18,376 nt of DNA, taken from NCBI GenBank assembly GCA_035325905.1, contig DAOKYY010000080.1, positions 1-18,376 on the forward strand. The letters are read 5' to 3'. Both the position numbers and the translations under genes were made by a program. The stretch is from DYGX01 sp035325905 (GTDB taxonomy: Bacteria; Chloroflexota; Anaerolineae; Aggregatilineales; Aggregatilineaceae). The notes beneath the pieces were generated by a model. The model did no database searches. It worked only from the letters and a program-made list of their open reading frames with translations, and was not told where the DNA came from. Below, one piece after another: positions 1 through 7,135 of this stretch (its first letter is position 1; the number at the start of each line of letters is the position of its first letter).

Positions 1-25
1 CTCCTTGCCGCGCCCCCTAGAGCGT

Positions 26-128
26 GTTATGAACTTGCGTCCGAGAAAAGCCCCCCATCCCCCGGAAAGCCGGCCGCAGGTCGGAAAGATGGGGGATGGC
101 CTGGACACTAGGCTACAAAGTGCATAAC
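26..128. repeat. Imperfect long inverted repeat with internal hairpin
   Basis: The outer arms GTTATGAACTT (26-36) and AAGTGCATAAC (118-128) are reverse complements at 10 of 11 positions. Inside them, CCATCCCCC (55-63) and GGGGGATGG (91-99) pair perfectly across a 27-nt loop. Read on the minus strand, the inner stem is followed by GGGGCTTTTC, so it could act as a terminator for the ydcF-like gene that ends at 128. The nested arms, and a CTAG at both 17-20 and 128-131, also fit a small non-coding mobile element (a MITE or insertion-sequence remnant). That second reading is speculation. Confidence 0.45.
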
Positions 129-721
129 TAGCGACCCAGCGCGATCTTGACGCCCTGGTAGCCCAGCGCGCCGATCTCGCGCAGCAGAAAATAGAGCGTC
201 TCAAGCGCGTTCCCGGCCTCGCCGAGGCGCGTGGCCGGGCTGGTCCACACGGTCACATCCTCCCGCGCAAACAGCCAGCGCGCGCGCAGCAGGTGGAAGC
301 TGTCGCTGACCACGACCGCGCTCTCCCAGCCGCGCCCGCGCAGGATTTCCGCCGCGTAACGGGCGTTCTGCTCGGTGGAGCGGCTGCGCGGCTCCAGCAC
401 AAGCGCACTGGCCGGAACGCCCGCCGCCCGCGCGAGGTCGGCGCACACCTCCGCCTCGCGCCGCCCGTCCGGCCCGCGATAGCCGCCGGAGCACAGTATG
501 AACGGCGCGATCCCGTCCCGGTACAACCGCGCGGCGTGCTGCGCCCGGCGCTGCGTTCCCATCTCGCCCGCGCCGAGCACAATGATCACGTCCGCCGGGC
601 GCGCCTGGTCCTGCGCCCCGTAAATCACGATCAGCGCGCCCAGCGCGCTCGCGGACATCAGAACGATCACCGCGAGCGCCAGGGCGGCTCGTCCGACATG
701 CCGCCTGATCTTGTCGGTCAT
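128..721 (-). CDS. YdcF/SanA family (DUF218) membrane-anchored protein
   Basis: A 197-residue protein with one N-terminal hydrophobic segment (about residues 11-34) after a short basic stretch, followed by a DUF218 domain. Visible family features are the strand DVIIVLG at 44-50, CSGG at 77-80, the acidic-to-STEQN segment at about 110-119, and VVVSDSFHLLRAR at 136-148. YdcF/SanA/ElyC proteins are implicated in envelope integrity and in lipid-carrier or peptidoglycan-related functions, but their biochemistry is poorly defined. The ATG at 721 was chosen over an upstream in-frame TTG at 781 because GGGGGCGGG lies just before it and a possible promoter overlaps the TTG. The gene lies after the nrdJ terminator, so it is probably a separate transcription unit. 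Its stop codon lies within the inverted-repeat arm at 118-128. The family call is firm; the precise role is unknown. Confidence 0.85.
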   Translation of the reverse strand: MTDKIRRHVGRAALALAVIVLMSASALGALIVIYGAQDQARPADVIIVLGAGEMGTQRRAQHAARLYRDGIAPFILCSGGYRGPDGRREAEVCADLARAAGVPASALVLEPRSRSTEQNARYAAEILRGRGWESAVVVSDSFHLLRARWLFAREDVTVWTSPATRLGEAGNALETLYFLLREIGALGYQGVKIALGR

Positions 722-752
722 CCCGCCCCCGGTTCTGCCTGGCTCCACGTTA

Positions 753-781
753 CTTGTAGCATCCCCCGGCGCGCGGCGCAA
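753..781 (-). promoter_or_regulatory. Possible promoter of the ydcF-like gene
   Basis: On the minus strand, TTGCGC (781-776) is followed after 17 bp by TACAAG (758-753), preceded by TG as in an extended -10. Matches to the sigma70 consensus are only 3/6 and 4/6. The site falls between the nrdJ terminator and the ATG at 721, where a promoter would be expected. It is a weak match supported mostly by position. Confidence 0.3.
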
Positions 782-788
782 GAGCGCG

Positions 789-825
789 CAAAAAAGCGGA
801 GCCGCGCCGGGGACGTGGCTCCGCT
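789..825 (-). terminator. Intrinsic terminator of the nrdR-nrdJ unit
   Basis: AGCGGAGCC (795-803) and GGCTCCGCT (817-825) form a perfect 9-bp stem with a 13-nt loop. On the minus strand the stem is followed directly by a run of six T (795-790). It sits about 75 bp after the nrdJ stop codon, a classic Rho-independent terminator. Confidence 0.9.
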
Positions 826-837
826 GAAGGATCGAGC

Positions 838-899
838 TTCTATTCTTCGCTGTTTTTAGCTGCTCTTCGCTGCTCTATTGCTGCTTTTCATTGCTCTTC
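838..899. repeat. Degenerate AGCAGC/AGAGCA low-complexity tract
   Basis: Between the nrdJ stop and its terminator, the minus strand reads as loosely repeated purine-rich words such as AGAGCAATGAAA, AGCAGCAAT, AGAGCAGCGAAG, AGCAGCTAAAAA and CAGCGAAGAATAG. The units are related but not identical. It is untranslated 3' sequence, with no stem structure or gene seen in it. Confidence 0.45.
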
Positions 900-3800
900 T
901 CAGCACTCGCTGAAGGCGCAGCTATAGCACTTGCGACAGCCTTCCTCGTTGACCAGCGTCGCCGCGCCGCACTCCGGGCAGAGGTCGGCGGAGCGTTGGA
1001 TGGTCGGCAGCGCGAGCTGGCCTTCGCTGATGACCGGCGGCTCGACCGGCGCGCCTTCTTCGCTCTCGTCAAGATATTCCTGGAGCGCCTGCGAGATGCC
1101 ATCCGGCAGGCTGAGCACGCGCTGTTGGCCGAAGCCAATCGGGCGCCCGCCGCCGATCCCGCTCAGCTGGCGCACCACCTCTTTAACGCGGTTGCGCGGG
1201 CTGACGGTCGAGGACAGGCGCAGGATGTACGAGATCAGCCGGCCAATCGCCTCGGACACTGCCGCCGTCTCCGAGCCGACCTTCGAGGTCATCAGGAAGA
1301 CCTCAAACGGCTGCCCCTTGCCTTCGCCGTTCTCGTTGACCGTGACGTAAGTCGCACCGAGCGGCGTCTGGACGCGGTAGGTCTTGCCGCTGAGATAGCG
1401 CGGGCGCGGCTTCTTTTCTTCGTTGAACAGGCGGATCTGCTCGGCGGGGCGCGCCTCGGCGGGCGCCTGCTTCTTCTTGGCGGTCTCGGCGGTCTCCAAG
1501 ACAACTTTCTCGCGGCTGCCGGTCACGTAGACGGTCAGCCCCTTGCAGCCCAGCCGCCAGCCGAGCAGGTAGGCCTCGGCCACGTCCTGCTCGGTCGCGC
1601 TGGCCGGGAAGTTACACGTCTTCGAGATGGCGTTGTCGGTGAACGCCTGGAGCGCGGCCTGCATCCGCACGTGCTCCTCGGCGGTCACGTCGCCGCTGAC
1701 CACGAACACCGCGCGAATGTCTTCCGGCACGTCTTCGAGGTCCTGGCAGGTCCCGATCTGGTTCACCTGCTCCACGATCCGCTCGATCTCGTCGTCCGCC
1801 AGGCCGGAATTGCGCAGCGCACGCTCGAACAGCGGGCTGGTGTATTGCAGCGTAAGCTGGCGGCCCGCGTCGTTGACGTGGCGCATGTAGGCCAGCGCGA
1901 AGACCGGCTCGCAGCCGTAGCCCTCGCAGCCCGCCACCGTCGAGATCGTGCCCGTCGGGGCGACGGTCGTCTGCGCGCCGTTGCGGATGCCGTGCCGCCG
2001 GATACCCTCCTCGATCACCTGCCAGTCGAGCGCCGGGCGGCCCCAGTCGTGCTCGTAGGGGACGAGCGGCTGCGGCGGCTCCCATTGGAGGTTGGCCGGG
2101 TCGTAGCGGCTGCCCTCGATCGCCAGGAACGGGCCGCGCTCGCGCGCCAGCTCGACGCTGGTCCGCATCGTGTGATAGCGCACGAACTCCATCACCTGGC
2201 TGGCGAACTCCTGCCCCGCCGGGGAGCCATAGCGCACGCCGAGCACGTACATCATATCGGCCAAGCCCATGATCCCCAGGCCAATGCGCCGGACGCGGTG
2301 CGCCGCTTCTTCCAACTGTGGCACGGCGGGGACGTACTTGTTGGCCGAGACGACATTGTCCAGGAAGCGGGTCGCGGTATCGACCGACTGGCGCAGCAGG
2401 TCCCAATCGACCGCGCCCTCCGGCGTCAGATGCTGGGCGAGGTTGATACTGCCGAGGCAGCAGTTCTCGTACGGACCCAAAAACTGCTCGCCGCAGTTAT
2501 GCGCGACGAATCCATTGGCGATCAGGCTGCGCGTCTGCGGCTGCGCCAGATCGTACACGTCGGCGCTGCCCGCTGGCTCGACGCTCAGCACGCGGTCGGC
2601 GAACGTCTCGCGGTTAGAGCGCCGCGTCTTGGCCGCGATAAACGCTTCCGCTTTCGCCTGTTTGCCAGGGTGAGCGAAGCCGATCAGCTCGACAAACCGG
2701 TCGCGGTTCGCCTTGCCGATCACCAGCTCATACTGCGGGCGCGATTGGTAGAGCTTCTTGCCGCCCTTGCCGTCCGGCATGGCGTGCTGGCGCGCGGCGC
2801 GGCGGTGATAGACGCGGCTCACGATGCCAAAATTCGCCAGCAGAAGCTGCACGTCTTCCAGCAGCCCGCGCGAGCTGCTCGCCAGCCGCACCGAGCAATC
2901 CTGCTTTTTCTCGCTGAAGCCAACCGTGCCATCCGCGCCAAACAGCCCTTGCAGGAAGCCAACCACCGCCTCACGCGGCGCCGCCCAGATCGACTCCGGC
3001 ACGCGCTTGCGCTCGGCGTGCACGGGCTGCACGCCCAATGACTCGAAGAACAGGAACGGTACCAGGCCGTAGGTCAGCTGCTTGAGCGATCCGCGCTCGA
3101 CCACCGAGCCGGGGCCGAACCACTCCGTCAGCGGCTCATGAATCTGGGCTAGCGCCGCGTCGTCGGCGAACACCAGGCCGACGCTGCGGCGCGTCTGCCC
3201 GTCCGAGACCCAGCCGTCGCCGACCAGCCAGCCCATCACCAACCCCAGATCATGCGACCAGTTCTCCGGCAGACCGGCATACCGCTCCGCAAAGTCCACC
3301 CGCTGGACGTTATGCGCGTCGCCCGCTAGCGCCATCTGCGCCATTCGCTCGCGCATGTAGACCGCGTTCGGCAGCGCCGTTTCGCGGCTCCAAGCGCCCT
3401 CGCCGCTTTGCAACAGGACGGTATCGTCGGGCCGCAGCGCCTGCAATTCGACGTAGCCGCGCGGCGTCAGGAAGCGGTGATCGGGCGTGGCCGTCACCCG
3501 GTAGCCGCTGCGCGTCGTCAGGGTCATGACCGGAGCGTCCTGGCGCGTCAGCCACGCGACCGACGCGGGGCGCAGCGCGACGCCGAGCGAAGCGCCTGCC
3601 GGTTGGCTGTCATCGGCCAGCGCGCGGTTGTCCGTCGCGACGAACGGCGCCAGCCCGTGCTCCGCCAGGTCTTCGATGCGGAGCAAGCCGTACTCGGTCG
3701 CGATCCGCGTCCCACCGACGAAGCACGGATTGGTCGCCTCTAGCTCATACAGGTGGGGGACCGGGTTCTCGCGGTTGGCCGCGTCGAGAAACAGCACGCC

Positions 3801-4631
3801 CGGCTCACCGTTGAAATGCGCCTGCTTGACGATTTTCTGGAACAGCTCGCGGGCGCGAACGGTCTCCCAAACTTTGCCATCCTGCGGGTTGACCAGCTCA
3901 AAATCGGCGTCTGCTTCCACCGCGCGCATAAACGCGTCGGTGATCCCGACCGAAATATTGAAGTTCGTGATGTGATTCTCGTCGGTCTTGCAGGTGATGA
4001 ACTCGCGGATGTCGGGATGATCGACGCGCAACACGGCCATGTTCGCGCCGCGACGGCTGCCCCCCTGCGCGATCTCGCCGAACGCCTGGTCATAGACGCG
4101 CAGAAAGCCGACCGGCCCGGTCGCCTTGCCGTTCGAGGAACGGACGAGGCCCCCCTTCGGGCGCAGCCGGCTGAACGCGAAGCCGTTGCCGCCGCCAGTC
4201 TGCTGGATCAGCGCGGCGTGGCGCAGCGTCTCGAAAATCCCGGAGCCGGTGCGGCCCATGTCGTCGTCGATCGGCAGCACAAAGCAGGCCGCGAGCTGCC
4301 CAAGCGGCGTGCCAGCGCCGGTAAAGGTCGGGCTGTTCGGGAAGAAGCGTAGCGTCGTCAGCAGATCGTAGAAGCGGCGCGCCATCGGCTCGATTGGCTG
4401 GCCGTGATCCGCTTCGACTTTGGCGACGTGATACGCCACGCGCCAGAACATCTCCTGCTCGGTTTCGGCCGGCTGGCCGTCTTCGCCCCGGCGCAGATAC
4501 CGCTTGCGCAGCACCGTGCGCGCGTTGTCGCTCAACGGGATGTCGCGCGCCAGATCGGGCGGGAAGGGAACTTTGCGAAATCCATTGGTCCGGGACTCGA
4601 CTGCCGCTTCCTGTTTGCCACCATCCACCAT
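900..4631 (-). CDS. nrdJ: Adenosylcobalamin-dependent class II ribonucleotide reductase, intein-containing
   Basis: Reduces ribonucleotides to deoxyribonucleotides using coenzyme B12 as radical generator, in the cytoplasm and without oxygen. The precursor is 1243 residues, or 833 after removal of a 410-residue intein (residues 303-712). Family landmarks are ACFVLP with the first redox Cys at 116, the NPCGEQ finger loop whose thiyl Cys is residue 713 (303 in the mature protein), the partner Cys 11 residues later in PYENC, and the phosphate-binding APTGTIS at 891-897. A C-terminal Cys cluster (CPEC, CRKCYSC, final CAFSEC) forms the zinc ribbon and the redox shuttle tail. The ATG at 4631 was chosen because GAGGAG lies 6 nt upstream; an in-frame ATG at 4682 has no ribosome site. 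It follows nrdR by 148 nt and likely shares its NrdR-controlled promoter. The host protein appears complete. Confidence 0.97.
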   Translation of the reverse strand: MVDGGKQEAAVESRTNGFRKVPFPPDLARDIPLSDNARTVLRKRYLRRGEDGQPAETEQEMFWRVAYHVAKVEADHGQPIEPMARRFYDLLTTLRFFPNSPTFTGAGTPLGQLAACFVLPIDDDMGRTGSGIFETLRHAALIQQTGGGNGFAFSRLRPKGGLVRSSNGKATGPVGFLRVYDQAFGEIAQGGSRRGANMAVLRVDHPDIREFITCKTDENHITNFNISVGITDAFMRAVEADADFELVNPQDGKVWETVRARELFQKIVKQAHFNGEPGVLFLDAANRENPVPHLYELEATNPCFVGGTRIATEYGLLRIEDLAEHGLAPFVATDNRALADDSQPAGASLGVALRPASVAWLTRQDAPVMTLTTRSGYRVTATPDHRFLTPRGYVELQALRPDDTVLLQSGEGAWSRETALPNAVYMRERMAQMALAGDAHNVQRVDFAERYAGLPENWSHDLGLVMGWLVGDGWVSDGQTRRSVGLVFADDAALAQIHEPLTEWFGPGSVVERGSLKQLTYGLVPFLFFESLGVQPVHAERKRVPESIWAAPREAVVGFLQGLFGADGTVGFSEKKQDCSVRLASSSRGLLEDVQLLLANFGIVSRVYHRRAARQHAMPDGKGGKKLYQSRPQYELVIGKANRDRFVELIGFAHPGKQAKAEAFIAAKTRRSNRETFADRVLSVEPAGSADVYDLAQPQTRSLIANGFVAHNCGEQFLGPYENCCLGSINLAQHLTPEGAVDWDLLRQSVDTATRFLDNVVSANKYVPAVPQLEEAAHRVRRIGLGIMGLADMMYVLGVRYGSPAGQEFASQVMEFVRYHTMRTSVELARERGPFLAIEGSRYDPANLQWEPPQPLVPYEHDWGRPALDWQVIEEGIRRHGIRNGAQTTVAPTGTISTVAGCEGYGCEPVFALAYMRHVNDAGRQLTLQYTSPLFERALRNSGLADDEIERIVEQVNQIGTCQDLEDVPEDIRAVFVVSGDVTAEEHVRMQAALQAFTDNAISKTCNFPASATEQDVAEAYLLGWRLGCKGLTVYVTGSREKVVLETAETAKKKQAPAEARPAEQIRLFNEEKKPRPRYLSGKTYRVQTPLGATYVTVNENGEGKGQPFEVFLMTSKVGSETAAVSEAIGRLISYILRLSSTVSPRNRVKEVVRQLSGIGGGRPIGFGQQRVLSLPDGISQALQEYLDESEEGAPVEPPVISEGQLALPTIQRSADLCPECGAATLVNEEGCRKCYSCAFSEC
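2496..3725 (-). mobile_element. LAGLIDADG intein in NrdJ, before the catalytic Cys
   Basis: An in-frame 410-codon intervening protein splits the motif NP|CGEQ. It starts with Cys (codon 3723-3725, CFVGGTRI), ends with HN (Asn codon 2496-2498), and the +1 residue is Cys, as protein splicing requires. Block B has TPDH (Thr80, His83 of the intein). Two LAGLIDADG motifs are intact: GWLVGDG at about 165-171 and GLFGADG at about 260-266, 95 residues apart, each with its catalytic Asp. Block F/G is VYDLAQPQTRSLIANGFVAHN, except that the semi-conserved block F His is missing (TRSL). This looks like a full-size intein with a potentially active homing endonuclease. Excision is needed for reductase activity, because the insertion separates the radical Cys from its loop. 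Confidence 0.96.
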
Positions 4632-4730
4632 GACTCGCTCCTCGCGCTGCTTGGAGGCGACCCCACCGAGGCCCCCTCGCATCCAACCGGTAAACGCTCG
4701 CTAAGTCATTCGACCGAGAACACTAACTCA

Positions 4731-4756
4731 GGTTCCTGCCTGACCGTGCAGGACCC
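4731..4756 (-). other. Small hairpin in the nrdR-nrdJ spacer
   Basis: TCCTGC (4734-4739) and GCAGGA (4748-4753) pair around an 8-nt loop, with two further G-C pairs after a mismatch. There is no T-run on the minus strand, so it is not a convincing terminator. It may be an mRNA processing or stability element between nrdR and nrdJ, or chance. Confidence 0.3.
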
Positions 4757-4779
4757 TTCGATCAGAACATGTTGTAACG

Positions 4780-5343
4780 TCAGGGAATTTCGGGGGACGA
4801 GACCTCGTCCGAAGCGCCATCGTCGCTGACGACTTCTTCACCAGAAGCCGCGGTGTCCGGCGCGGCAGAGGCGCGCGCCATCCCGTTCTGCTCCCCGGCG
4901 AGCATCGAGTCGATCATGTCGCGCACGCTGGTCATGCTGTCCAGGCCCAGGTAGACGATGGCATAGCGGATGTACGCGATCGGGTCAATGCGCTTCAGCC
5001 CGTCGATGATCATGTCGCCGACCACGCGGCTCGACACCTCGTCGCGCCCCATGTTTTGCAGGTGCGTCTCGATGTGATCGACCAGGTCGCTGATCGCCGA
5101 GGCCGGGATGGGCCGCTTGGCGCACGCGATCTGCACGCCGCGAATCAGCTTCTCGCGATCAAACGCCTCGCGGTCGCCGGTGCTCTTGATCAACAGGGGC
5201 GTCGCCCGCATCACCTTTTCGTAGGTGTTGAAGCGGCGCCCGCACACCTTGCACTCGCGCCGCCGGCGGATTCCGTCCTGCAGGTCACGCGTCGTGTCAA
5301 TCACGCGCGACTTATTGTCCGCGTCGCAATAAGGGCATTTCAT
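4780..5343 (-). CDS. nrdR: Transcriptional repressor NrdR
   Basis: ATP/dATP-sensing zinc-ribbon repressor of ribonucleotide reductase genes. The 187-residue protein starts MKCPYC and has the DNA-binding zinc ribbon with Cys 3, 6, 31 and 34 (CPYC and CKVC), then the basic stretch RRRR at 26-29. An ATP-cone domain spans about residues 46-137 and includes VMRATPLLIKS, FDREKL and the YIRYAIVYLGL end. A Ser/Asp/Glu-rich tail (about 150-187) makes it longer than the usual 150-160 residues. The ATG at 5343 was chosen over the adjacent GTG at 5346 because GAAAGAG gives better spacing to it. It lies directly upstream of nrdJ, with tandem NrdR-type boxes about 100 bp before its start, so it very likely represses its own operon when dATP is abundant. 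Confidence 0.97.
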   Translation of the reverse strand: MKCPYCDADNKSRVIDTTRDLQDGIRRRRECKVCGRRFNTYEKVMRATPLLIKSTGDREAFDREKLIRGVQIACAKRPIPASAISDLVDHIETHLQNMGRDEVSSRVVGDMIIDGLKRIDPIAYIRYAIVYLGLDSMTSVRDMIDSMLAGEQNGMARASAAPDTAASGEEVVSDDGASDEVSSPEIP

Positions 5344-5445
5344 CACAAGCTCTTTCTGTGGTTTTGAGCCGGTCTGCTCAACTGAGATGGCGCGATCCCA
5401 GATAGCCGGGTGAGCCGCTTATCCCACCCTATTTTTACCCTGCAA

Positions 5446-5493
5446 CCCCCACATTTGGGATATTCTGTGAAAACCAACCCCCATATATGGTGT
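5446..5493 (-). promoter_or_regulatory. Tandem NrdR boxes upstream of nrdR-nrdJ
   Basis: Two 16-bp sites, CCCCCACATTTGGGAT (5446-5461) and CCCCCATATATGGTGT (5478-5493), sit in the same orientation exactly 32 bp apart, three helical turns. Read on the minus strand, both keep the six most conserved positions of the NrdR box consensus acaCwAtATaTwGtgt (C4, A6, A8, T9, T11, G13). Paired boxes about three turns apart are the known arrangement for NrdR binding. The outer bases are C/G-richer than the classical consensus. Their place before nrdR itself supports autoregulation. Confidence 0.82.
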
Positions 5494-5535
5494 TTCAATG
5501 GGTCCACACTGTAGCATGATCAGCCGGGAGGGTAT

Positions 5536-5553
5536 ATAGTACCCCGGTACTAT
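5536..5553. promoter_or_regulatory. 18-bp perfect dyad, possible operator
   Basis: ATAGTACC and GGTACTAT are perfect reverse complements separated by CC (ATAGTACCCCGGTACTAT). The site lies about 43 bp upstream of the distal NrdR box, within an AT-rich stretch containing TATATA. It has no T-run and does not look like a terminator. It could bind a second regulator of the nrdR-nrdJ unit. The cognate protein is unknown. Confidence 0.5.
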
Positions 5554-5660
5554 TCGAGGTAATTTTAAGGGTTTGTTCGAGGGCGCGCCACACTTTCAAA
5601 CCGGTCTCAAACGGCGCCCAAAACGCCGTCCCAACCCCCCTGGAACAGCGCGCCGGGCGT

Positions 5661-5732
5661 GAAAAAGGAACGGCGTTGCCTTCGCGCGGAGGCAGGCCGC
5701 TTACGCGGCGACCCACCTCGAAGACAACGCCG
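5661..5732 (-). terminator. ftsZ: Intrinsic terminator of ftsQ-ftsA-ftsZ
   Basis: The arms at 5671-5684 (CGGCGTTGCCTTCG) and 5719-5732 (CGAAGACAACGCCG) give a 14-bp stem that is fully paired in minus-strand RNA through one G-U pair; plus-strand RNA would have a C-A mismatch. A second small stem GCCGC/GCGGC (5696-5709) lies in the loop. On the minus strand the stem is followed by TTCCTTTTTC. It lies about 97 bp past the ftsZ stop. Confidence 0.85.
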
Positions 5733-5828
5733 CCGGAGGGTAAGGCTAGGCTCTACCAGGCAGCGCGCACACCAGCGCCAGCGACACCACGCCGCCGCAC
5801 GCGCTCAAAACCGTTTCGGGTGCAACCG

Positions 5829-7037
5829 CTACCGGCGCCGCAGGAAGGCCGGGATATCCAGGTCGTCGGTGTCATAGACGCGCGACGTGAACTCCTCTTC
5901 GACCTTGCGGGTCTGCGGCTGGGCGGGCGCCTCGACATCCGCCTCTGACTGCGTCACCGGCGCGACCGGCTCCGCCGGGGCGACGGGCCGCTGCGGCTGG
6001 CGCTGCTGCGGCTGGGGCTGGCGCTGCGGCTGGGCGGGCACGCGCTCGCGGGCGTTGGCCGGGCGCCGCGTCGCGACGCGGGACTGCTCGAAACCGGTCG
6101 CGATCACGGTAATGCGGATCTCGTCGCCCATGTTCTCGTCGATGACCGCGCCGAAGATCAGGTTGACATCCGGGTGGGACGTTTCCTTGATGATCGCCGC
6201 CGCCTCGTTGACCTCGAACAGGCTCATGTTCGGGCCGCCGGTCACGTTGAACAGGATGCCGCGCGCGCCGTCGATCGTCACGTCCAGCAGGCTGCTGCTG
6301 ATCGCCTCTTCGGCGGCCACGCGCGCCCGGTCTTCGCCGGTAGCGCGGCCCACCGCCATCAACGCCGCCCCGCCTTCCGACATAATCGTGCGCACGTCGG
6401 CGAAGTCGAGGTTGATCAGGCCGGGGACGGTGATCAGCTCTGAGATGCCCTGAATACCCTGGCGCAGCACGTCGTCCGCCATGCCGAAGGCATCTTGCAG
6501 AGTGGCGCGCTTGTCCACAATCTGGAGCAGGCGATCATTTGGGATCACGATCAAGGTATCGACCTGGCTCTTGAGCGCCTCGATCCCGGCCTCGGCCGCC
6601 TGAATACGGCGCGCGCCCTCGAAGGTGAAAGGCCGCGTCACGACGCCGATGGTCAGCGAGCCTAGCTCCTTGGCGACCTGCGCCACGACCGGCGCGCCGC
6701 CGGTGCCCGTGCCGCCGCCCATGCCGCTCGTGATGAAGACCATGTCCGCGCCGCGCAGGACCTCGTACAATTCGTCGGCGCTTTCCTCGGCGGCTTTGCG
6801 CCCGATCTCCGGGTTGCCCCCGGCGCCCAAGCCGCGCGTCAGCTTATCGCCGATCCGCACGCGCGTCTTCGCTTTGCTGAGCAGCAGCGCCTGAGAGTCG
6901 GTGTTGATCGCGATGAACTCGACGCCGCCCAGCCCCTCTTCGATCATGCGGTTGACAGCATTGCCGCCGCCCCCGCCGATCCCAACTACTTTTATGCTGG
7001 CGAAGTTGTCGCCACCCATCGGCAGAGCCTCAGCCAT
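5829..7037 (-). CDS. ftsZ: Cell division GTPase FtsZ
   Basis: Tubulin-like GTPase that polymerises into the Z-ring at mid-cell. The protein has 402 residues, a normal length. The nucleotide-binding N-terminal half shows GIGGGGGNAVNRM at 19-31 and the tubulin signature GGGTGTGG at 107-114. The T7 loop NLDFAD (209-214) supplies the catalytic Asp211 and Asp214. A Gln/Pro-rich flexible linker (about 321-385) leads to the C-terminal peptide DDLDIPAFLRRR, which binds FtsA. The ATG at 7037 was chosen because GGGAGG precedes it at good spacing and MAEAL starts just before the conserved fold; the upstream extension to 7139 is unlikely. It is the last gene of ftsQ-ftsA-ftsZ, with 186 bp between it and ftsA and its own terminator downstream. 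Confidence 0.98.
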   Translation of the reverse strand: MAEALPMGGDNFASIKVVGIGGGGGNAVNRMIEEGLGGVEFIAINTDSQALLLSKAKTRVRIGDKLTRGLGAGGNPEIGRKAAEESADELYEVLRGADMVFITSGMGGGTGTGGAPVVAQVAKELGSLTIGVVTRPFTFEGARRIQAAEAGIEALKSQVDTLIVIPNDRLLQIVDKRATLQDAFGMADDVLRQGIQGISELITVPGLINLDFADVRTIMSEGGAALMAVGRATGEDRARVAAEEAISSSLLDVTIDGARGILFNVTGGPNMSLFEVNEAAAIIKETSHPDVNLIFGAVIDENMGDEIRITVIATGFEQSRVATRRPANARERVPAQPQRQPQPQQRQPQRPVAPAEPVAPVTQSEADVEAPAQPQTRKVEEEFTSRVYDTDDLDIPAFLRRR

Positions 7038-7135
7038 AATCTCACCCTCCCTATCCCCAAACTTCGAATGATGGCGCCGGCCCACAACCGCCTGGTAGGG
7101 CGTGGCTCCGCACCGTTCCGTTGTCGGTAGTGACC

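Larger units (their letters stand above)
5344..5828. other. 485-bp intergenic control region, ftsZ to nrdR
   Basis: No credible gene was seen here. In transcription order it holds the ftsZ terminator (5732-5661), a short hairpin ACGGCG/CGCCGT (5611-5629), an 18-bp dyad (5536-5553), the two NrdR boxes (5493-5446) and the nrdR leader. The part from 5430 to 5570 is clearly more AT-rich than the flanking coding sequence, as expected for a promoter zone. I could not identify a convincing -35/-10 pair. Confidence 0.7.

Noticed and set aside
891..3041. 716-codon open frame on the plus strand
   Set aside because: It lies wholly antisense to nrdJ, is rich in Arg/Ala/His/Leu shadows of GC-rich codons, and shows no family motif. 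The opposite strand is an unmistakable NrdJ.
4632..4682. 17-codon N-terminal extension of nrdJ
   Set aside because: The ATG at 4682 has no ribosome site, while the ATG at 4631 has GAGGAG at proper spacing.
5408..5436. GGGTG/CACCC hairpin followed by TATTTTT on the plus strand
   Set aside because: Only a 5-bp stem with a 12-nt loop and no plus-strand transcript expected; too weak to call a terminator.
5344..5445. Cobalamin riboswitch in the nrdR/nrdJ leader
   Set aside because: I looked because NrdJ uses B12, but saw no B12-box-like conserved sequence in either leader.
5495..5716. 73-codon minus-strand frame between ftsZ and nrdR
   Set aside because: It crosses the ftsZ terminator, the dyad and an NrdR box edge, has no ribosome site and resembles nothing.
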